In this document: in pieces, positions 20,408-23,765 of the stretch
Position numbering within the stretch: the first letter of the stretch is position 1
Layout of the letters: the number at the start of each line of letters is the position of its first letter
From: Bacillota bacterium
GTDB lineage: Bacteria > Bacillota_I > Bacilli_A > Acholeplasmatales > UBA5453
NCBI GenBank assembly: GCA_023436805.1
Contig: JAEZHT010000018.1
Location: 1-23,765, forward strand
Direction of reading: 5' to 3'
Length of the DNA stretch: 23,765 bases
Notes under the pieces: model-generated
The model's database searches: none
The model's input: only the letters and a program-made list of their open reading frames with translations
Told to the model about the DNA's origin: nothing
Position numbers and translations under genes: made by a program

Positions 20408-21430
20408 ATGATTGTACAAATGAAACCCCAAGCAACAAAAGAACAGTTTAAACGTATTTCTGATTTTCTAGTGTCCAAAGGTTTTGGTATCAAAGATGCA
20501 TCCTCTGAAACCAATATCGTGTTCGGTATCATCGGAGACACCAAAAGTTTAAACCCAACAGACTTAGAAGCATTTGAAGGTGTGTTTCAAGTCACCCGTG
20601 TATCAACGCCATACAAATTGGCAAGTAGATCTTTCAAACGAGAAGATACTGTCATTCGAGTCGGTAAGGACATCCTCATTGGTGGAGACCAATTTGTTGT
20701 CATGGCAGGTCCTTGTTCCATCGAGTCTTTTGCAAACACAGATGAGATCGCGAAAGCTGTCAAAGCATCCGGTGCGAGAATTTTACGCGGTGGTGCATTT
20801 AAACCGAGAACCAGTCCATATGCATTTCAAGGGATGGGTTTAGAAGGTTTGAAAATTATGCGTGAAGTTGCCGATAAATATGATTTAGCCATTGTATCGG
20901 AAATCATGAGTGAGGATATGATTGAAGCGTTTGAACCTTATGTAGATATTTATCAACTCGGTGCACGCAACATGCAAAACTTCCATTTGCTTAAACAGCT
21001 TGGTGCTAGAACAAAAAAACCAATCTTACTCAAACGTGGTTTATCAGCAACCATTGAAGAGTGGTTGATGAGTGCTGAATACATCATGGCATCCGGAAAT
21101 GAAAATGTCATTCTATGTGAACGTGGGATTCGTACGTTTGAAAAATATACCAGAAATACATTAGACATCAGTGCAGTATTGGCCATTAAAGAATTATCAC
21201 ACTTACCAGTTATCATTGACCCTTCACATGCTGCCGGTAAATATTCGATGATTGAAAAACTTTCCATGGCAAGTTACGCTGTAGGTGCAGATGGACTGAT
21301 TGTTGAAGTACACCCTGATCCAGAACATGCCATGAGCGATGGTGCGCAATCACTAAAACTCGAAAAGTTTGATCACATGATGCAAGAGTTGAACAAACTT
21401 TCGGATGTCCTTGAAAAGAAAATCAAATGA
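20408..21430 (+). CDS. aroF: DAHP synthase, type I-beta, with N-terminal regulatory domain
   Basis: First enzyme of the shikimate pathway: PEP plus erythrose 4-phosphate to DAHP, cytosolic. 340 residues. The N-terminal 70 (MIVQMKPQATKEQFKRISDF...) is a ferredoxin-like domain of the kind that binds tyrosine or phenylalanine in Thermotoga-type DAHP synthases. The barrel carries AGPCSIES (100-107, Cys103 as metal ligand), RGGAFKPRTSPYAFQG (127-142) and DPSHAAGK (271-278, His274). AAGGAG lies 9 bases before the ATG. It is the first structural gene after the tyrosine leader, and its TGA overlaps tyrA by 4 bases. Allosteric control is inferred from domain architecture. KDO-8-phosphate synthase is excluded by the motif set and context. 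Confidence 0.95.
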   Translation: MIVQMKPQATKEQFKRISDFLVSKGFGIKDASSETNIVFGIIGDTKSLNPTDLEAFEGVFQVTRVSTPYKLASRSFKREDTVIRVGKDILIGGDQFVVMAGPCSIESFANTDEIAKAVKASGARILRGGAFKPRTSPYAFQGMGLEGLKIMREVADKYDLAIVSEIMSEDMIEAFEPYVDIYQLGARNMQNFHLLKQLGARTKKPILLKRGLSATIEEWLMSAEYIMASGNENVILCERGIRTFEKYTRNTLDISAVLAIKELSHLPVIIDPSHAAGKYSMIEKLSMASYAVGADGLIVEVHPDPEHAMSDGAQSLKLEKFDHMMQELNKLSDVLEKKIK

Positions 21431-22245
21431 GAATCTTTATAGCGGGATTGGGCCTTATTGGGGGAAGTTACGCTGAAGGGTTAACTCAAAAAGGTTATGA
21501 AGTATACGGATACAACCGTACAAAAGAATCGGAAAGAATTGCCATCGAAAGAGGCTATATCAAAGATGCAGGTCTAAAATATCTACCACTCTGTGAAGTG
21601 GTTGTTTTAGGTTTCTACCCACAGTTGAACGTTACTTTTCTAAACGAAATTAAAGATAAATTGAAACCTGGACAAATCATCACAGACGTTGCGGGCACCA
21701 AAGTGGAAATGATTCCCCAAATCGAAGCATTGCTACCGAAGGATGTATATTATGTTTCACACCACCCAATGGCAGGGAGAGAAACCAAAGGTATTGATCG
21801 TGCTGACTGCAAAATGTTTAGGGGTGCGAACTTTTTGATCACACCATCAGAACACTCAACACCTGAAGCGATTGAAGTCATAAAACAATTAGGCAGAGAT
21901 TTAGAGTTTAAAAAGATCACGGTCATAGATCCTATACGTCATGACCAATTGATTGGGTTCACATCACAGTTACCTCACGCCATGGCGGTTGCTTTGGTCA
22001 ATAGCGATACCTATGAAGAAACCTCTAGCTTTACTGGGGATTCATTTAGAGACCTGACGAGAATAGCCATGATCAACGAAGTTTTATGGACAGAACTCTT
22101 TTTTGAGAATAAATCAATTTTGATTAAAGAGATAGAAAAATTTGAAAGTGAATTGGATAAGATTAAACAAGCACTGAATGAAAATGATAAATCAGCCTTG
22201 TCAGAAATGTTCATACAATCCACGAAGAAAAGGAGTGGTTTTTAA
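21427..22245 (+). CDS. tyrA: Prephenate dehydrogenase
   Basis: Oxidises and decarboxylates prephenate to 4-hydroxyphenylpyruvate with NAD, the committed step to tyrosine. 272 residues: Rossmann motif GLGLIGGS (7-14), the active-site region SHHPMAGRE, and the substrate-binding helix TSQLPHAMAVAL. No C-terminal ACT domain is present, so feedback control would rest on aroF and the leader. The family's arogenate variants cannot be excluded. ATGA overlap with aroF and TAATG overlap with aroB show tight coupling. Confidence 0.93.
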   Translation: MRIFIAGLGLIGGSYAEGLTQKGYEVYGYNRTKESERIAIERGYIKDAGLKYLPLCEVVVLGFYPQLNVTFLNEIKDKLKPGQIITDVAGTKVEMIPQIEALLPKDVYYVSHHPMAGRETKGIDRADCKMFRGANFLITPSEHSTPEAIEVIKQLGRDLEFKKITVIDPIRHDQLIGFTSQLPHAMAVALVNSDTYEETSSFTGDSFRDLTRIAMINEVLWTELFFENKSILIKEIEKFESELDKIKQALNENDKSALSEMFIQSTKKRSGF

Positions 22246-23288
22246 TGAGAATACAAATGTCTTTAGACAATCATGCATATGATATATTATTAGACCACAA
22301 AGCGATTTTACAGTTACCAAATGAAATTAGAAAATGGTATAAAGGCGATAAGATTTTCATTGTCACTGACGAAAACGTTCATCACCTTCATCAAAGTTTA
22401 ATCGCTGATGTTTTGAAAGAGTTCACTTTAATATTTGTGGTTGTAGAGCCAGGTGAAACATCCAAAACCTTCGAAGTATATGAGACTGTGATAGATCAAT
22501 TAATTCAACAAGGGATGAAGAGAACCGACCTTTTGATTGCTTTTGGTGGCGGTGTCATCGGTGATTTGGCTGGTTTTGTAGCATCGACCATTTATCGAGG
22601 GGTCCCTTATGTTCAAATACCGACCACTTTGCTTGCCCAAGTAGACTCATCTATTGGCGGGAAAACGGCGATAAATAGCAGTAAAGGTAAAAATATGGTG
22701 GGGACATTCTATCAACCTAAATTGGTCATTATAGATCCCGACTTTTTAAAGACATTGCCTGATTATGAATATAAGAATGGTATGGCTGAAGTCATAAAAT
22801 CCGCTTATATCGGCGATGCCATACTACAAGACAAATTACTCAAAGGTCAAATAAAAACGCTAGAAATGATTGAAAGATCGATTATGGTTAAACGTCAGGT
22901 AGTTTTGATTGATGAATTTGATCTGAATGAACGGATGTTTCTCAATTTCGGTCACACATTTGGGCATGCACTTGAAAAACAAAGTAATTATAAAATCACC
23001 CATGGATTCGCTGTGGCTGAAGGTATGTTGATTGCCACACAAATTGGTCAAAAATTAGGCATTACACCACCTGAGATATTTAAGGGGTTAAAACTTATAT
23101 TAGAAAAATATGATTTGGGACTACTGAATACGAATCCAATCCCACTCATTGAAGATATCTTTTACGATAAGAAAAACACACATGGTCAATTAAAGATGAT
23201 ATTCTTGAGCGAAATCGGAAAGCCAATGATTCAACCCATCACAAAGGAGGTATTGTATGAATGTTATCATTCACAAACCTCTAAGTGA
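22245..23288 (+). CDS. aroB: 3-Dehydroquinate synthase
   Basis: Second shikimate enzyme, converting DAHP to 3-dehydroquinate with NAD and a divalent metal. 347 residues. GGGVIGDLAGF (101-111) binds NAD; PTTLLAQVDSSIGGK (126-140) follows and contributes to the active site. Metal ligands are Glu182 (MAEVIKSA), His237 (NFGHTFGH) and His253 (ITHGFAVAEG). The start shares one base with the tyrA stop. The AAAGGAGG for aroA lies inside its last codons and its end overlaps aroA by 32 bases. Standard length, no defects seen. Confidence 0.96.
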   Translation: MRIQMSLDNHAYDILLDHKAILQLPNEIRKWYKGDKIFIVTDENVHHLHQSLIADVLKEFTLIFVVVEPGETSKTFEVYETVIDQLIQQGMKRTDLLIAFGGGVIGDLAGFVASTIYRGVPYVQIPTTLLAQVDSSIGGKTAINSSKGKNMVGTFYQPKLVIIDPDFLKTLPDYEYKNGMAEVIKSAYIGDAILQDKLLKGQIKTLEMIERSIMVKRQVVLIDEFDLNERMFLNFGHTFGHALEKQSNYKITHGFAVAEGMLIATQIGQKLGITPPEIFKGLKLILEKYDLGLLNTNPIPLIEDIFYDKKNTHGQLKMIFLSEIGKPMIQPITKEVLYECYHSQTSK

Positions 23289-23765
23289 GGGACACATTGA
23301 AGTTGTACCAAGTAAGTCAATCACACATCGTGCATTGATTGCAGCTGCGTTAGCACAGGGTAGAAGCATCATAAAAAGACCACTTGAATCAGAAGATACA
23401 GAAGCAACCATAGACATGTTGAGAGTATTAGGCGTCAACATTACAAAGACGCCAGAAGGTATCGTTGTTGAATCCAACGGAATTCAAAAACCATCGAGAA
23501 TTTTATTTGCAAACGAGTCTGGCTCCAGTTTACGATTCTTAGTACCAGTAGCACTTTTGACTGATACCGAAGTTACGTTTGATGGTAAGTCAGGGCTTCG
23601 AAAACGACCTATTTCGGAGTATTTAAGGGTATTTGACCAAATGGGCATCCAATATCGCCAATTTGATGAAAATTTACCCCTCGAAATTAAGGGTAAATTG
23701 ATACCTGGTGAGTATAAAATTTCTGGTAATATTTCTAGTCAATTTGTGACCGGTCTACTATACGC
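23257..23765 (+). CDS. aroA: EPSP synthase, N-terminal part (cut by window end)
   Basis: 5-enolpyruvylshikimate-3-phosphate synthase, joining PEP to shikimate 3-phosphate. 169 codons are visible. PSKSITHRAL opens the protein, NESGSSLRFLVP contains the substrate loop, KRPI follows, and ISGNISSQFVTGLL lies near the edge. The ESGSSLRF form of the loop is typical of Bacillota enzymes. AAAGGAGG (23243-23250) is 6 bases before the ATG. The remaining gene and later pathway genes lie outside the window. Confidence 0.95.
   Translation, partial: MNVIIHKPLSEGHIEVVPSKSITHRALIAAALAQGRSIIKRPLESEDTEATIDMLRVLGVNITKTPEGIVVESNGIQKPSRILFANESGSSLRFLVPVALLTDTEVTFDGKSGLRKRPISEYLRVFDQMGIQYRQFDENLPLEIKGKLIPGEYKISGNISSQFVTGLLY

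Noticed and set aside
20953..21267. 104-codon open frame on the minus strand inside aroF
   Set aside because: Antisense to conserved DAHP synthase residues, no promoter or ribosome binding site.

Overview
The window comes from a low-GC bacterium with a Gram-positive-type gene set. Trp is encoded by TGG, and UGA is an ordinary stop: rpiB, yigZ, cca, walJ, the HAD gene and aroF all end on TGA where their families normally end. GTG and TTG starts occur, Shine-Dalgarno sites are strong, and genes are tightly packed. Families such as YhaM, WalJ, RlmH, DUF1146 and YigZ point to Bacillota or an Acholeplasma-like relative. This is an inference from gene content, not from a marker gene.

Layout. 1-336 (+) is the right end of an IS200/IS605-type element: the TnpB C-terminus, then a structured right end that probably encodes the TnpB guide RNA. 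389-1652 (+) is rpiB-upp-DUF1146. 1639-2244 (-) is yigZ, back to back with 2274-4884 (+), a PlsC-type acyltransferase followed by an ESS-family transporter. 4990-6366 (+) is a CNNM/CBS/CorC membrane protein with its own promoter and terminator. 6424-10556 (+) is cca-pulA-yhaM, ending in a hairpin shared with the converging 10572-13653 (-) pair, an MFS transporter and a GH2 glycosidase. 13793-16609 (-) is a 938-residue lipoprotein that looks like a duplicated, enlarged PrsA/parvulin-type foldase. 16773-17998 (+) is walJ-rlmH. 18153-19267 (+) is a HAD phosphatase and mscL, followed by an unrecognised alpha/alpha-toroid-like protein at 19293-20186 (+).

20187-23765 (+) is the start of an aromatic amino acid operon: aroF (DAHP synthase with an N-terminal regulatory-type domain), tyrA, aroB and aroA, the last cut by the window end. 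The 221-base leader before aroF is the most interesting part of the window. It has a ribosome binding site and a 15-codon ORF (MQKTQIRFSYYYYYI) with five consecutive Tyr codons. The ORF stop codon opens a 9-bp hairpin, a third strand can pair with either of two sequences, and a 9-bp stem plus T-run terminator sits just before the aroF ribosome binding site. This has the layout of a ribosome-mediated tyrosine attenuator rather than a T-box.

How the genes work together. The aro operon feeds erythrose 4-phosphate and PEP towards chorismate, and TyrA takes prephenate to tyrosine, which fits a tyrosine sensor at the head. MFS plus GH2 form a glycoside uptake and hydrolysis pair. PulA debranches cytosolic alpha-glucan. 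Cca and YhaM act on RNA 3' ends, WalJ-RlmH are a conserved housekeeping pair, and MscL with the ESS carrier handles osmotic and solute traffic.
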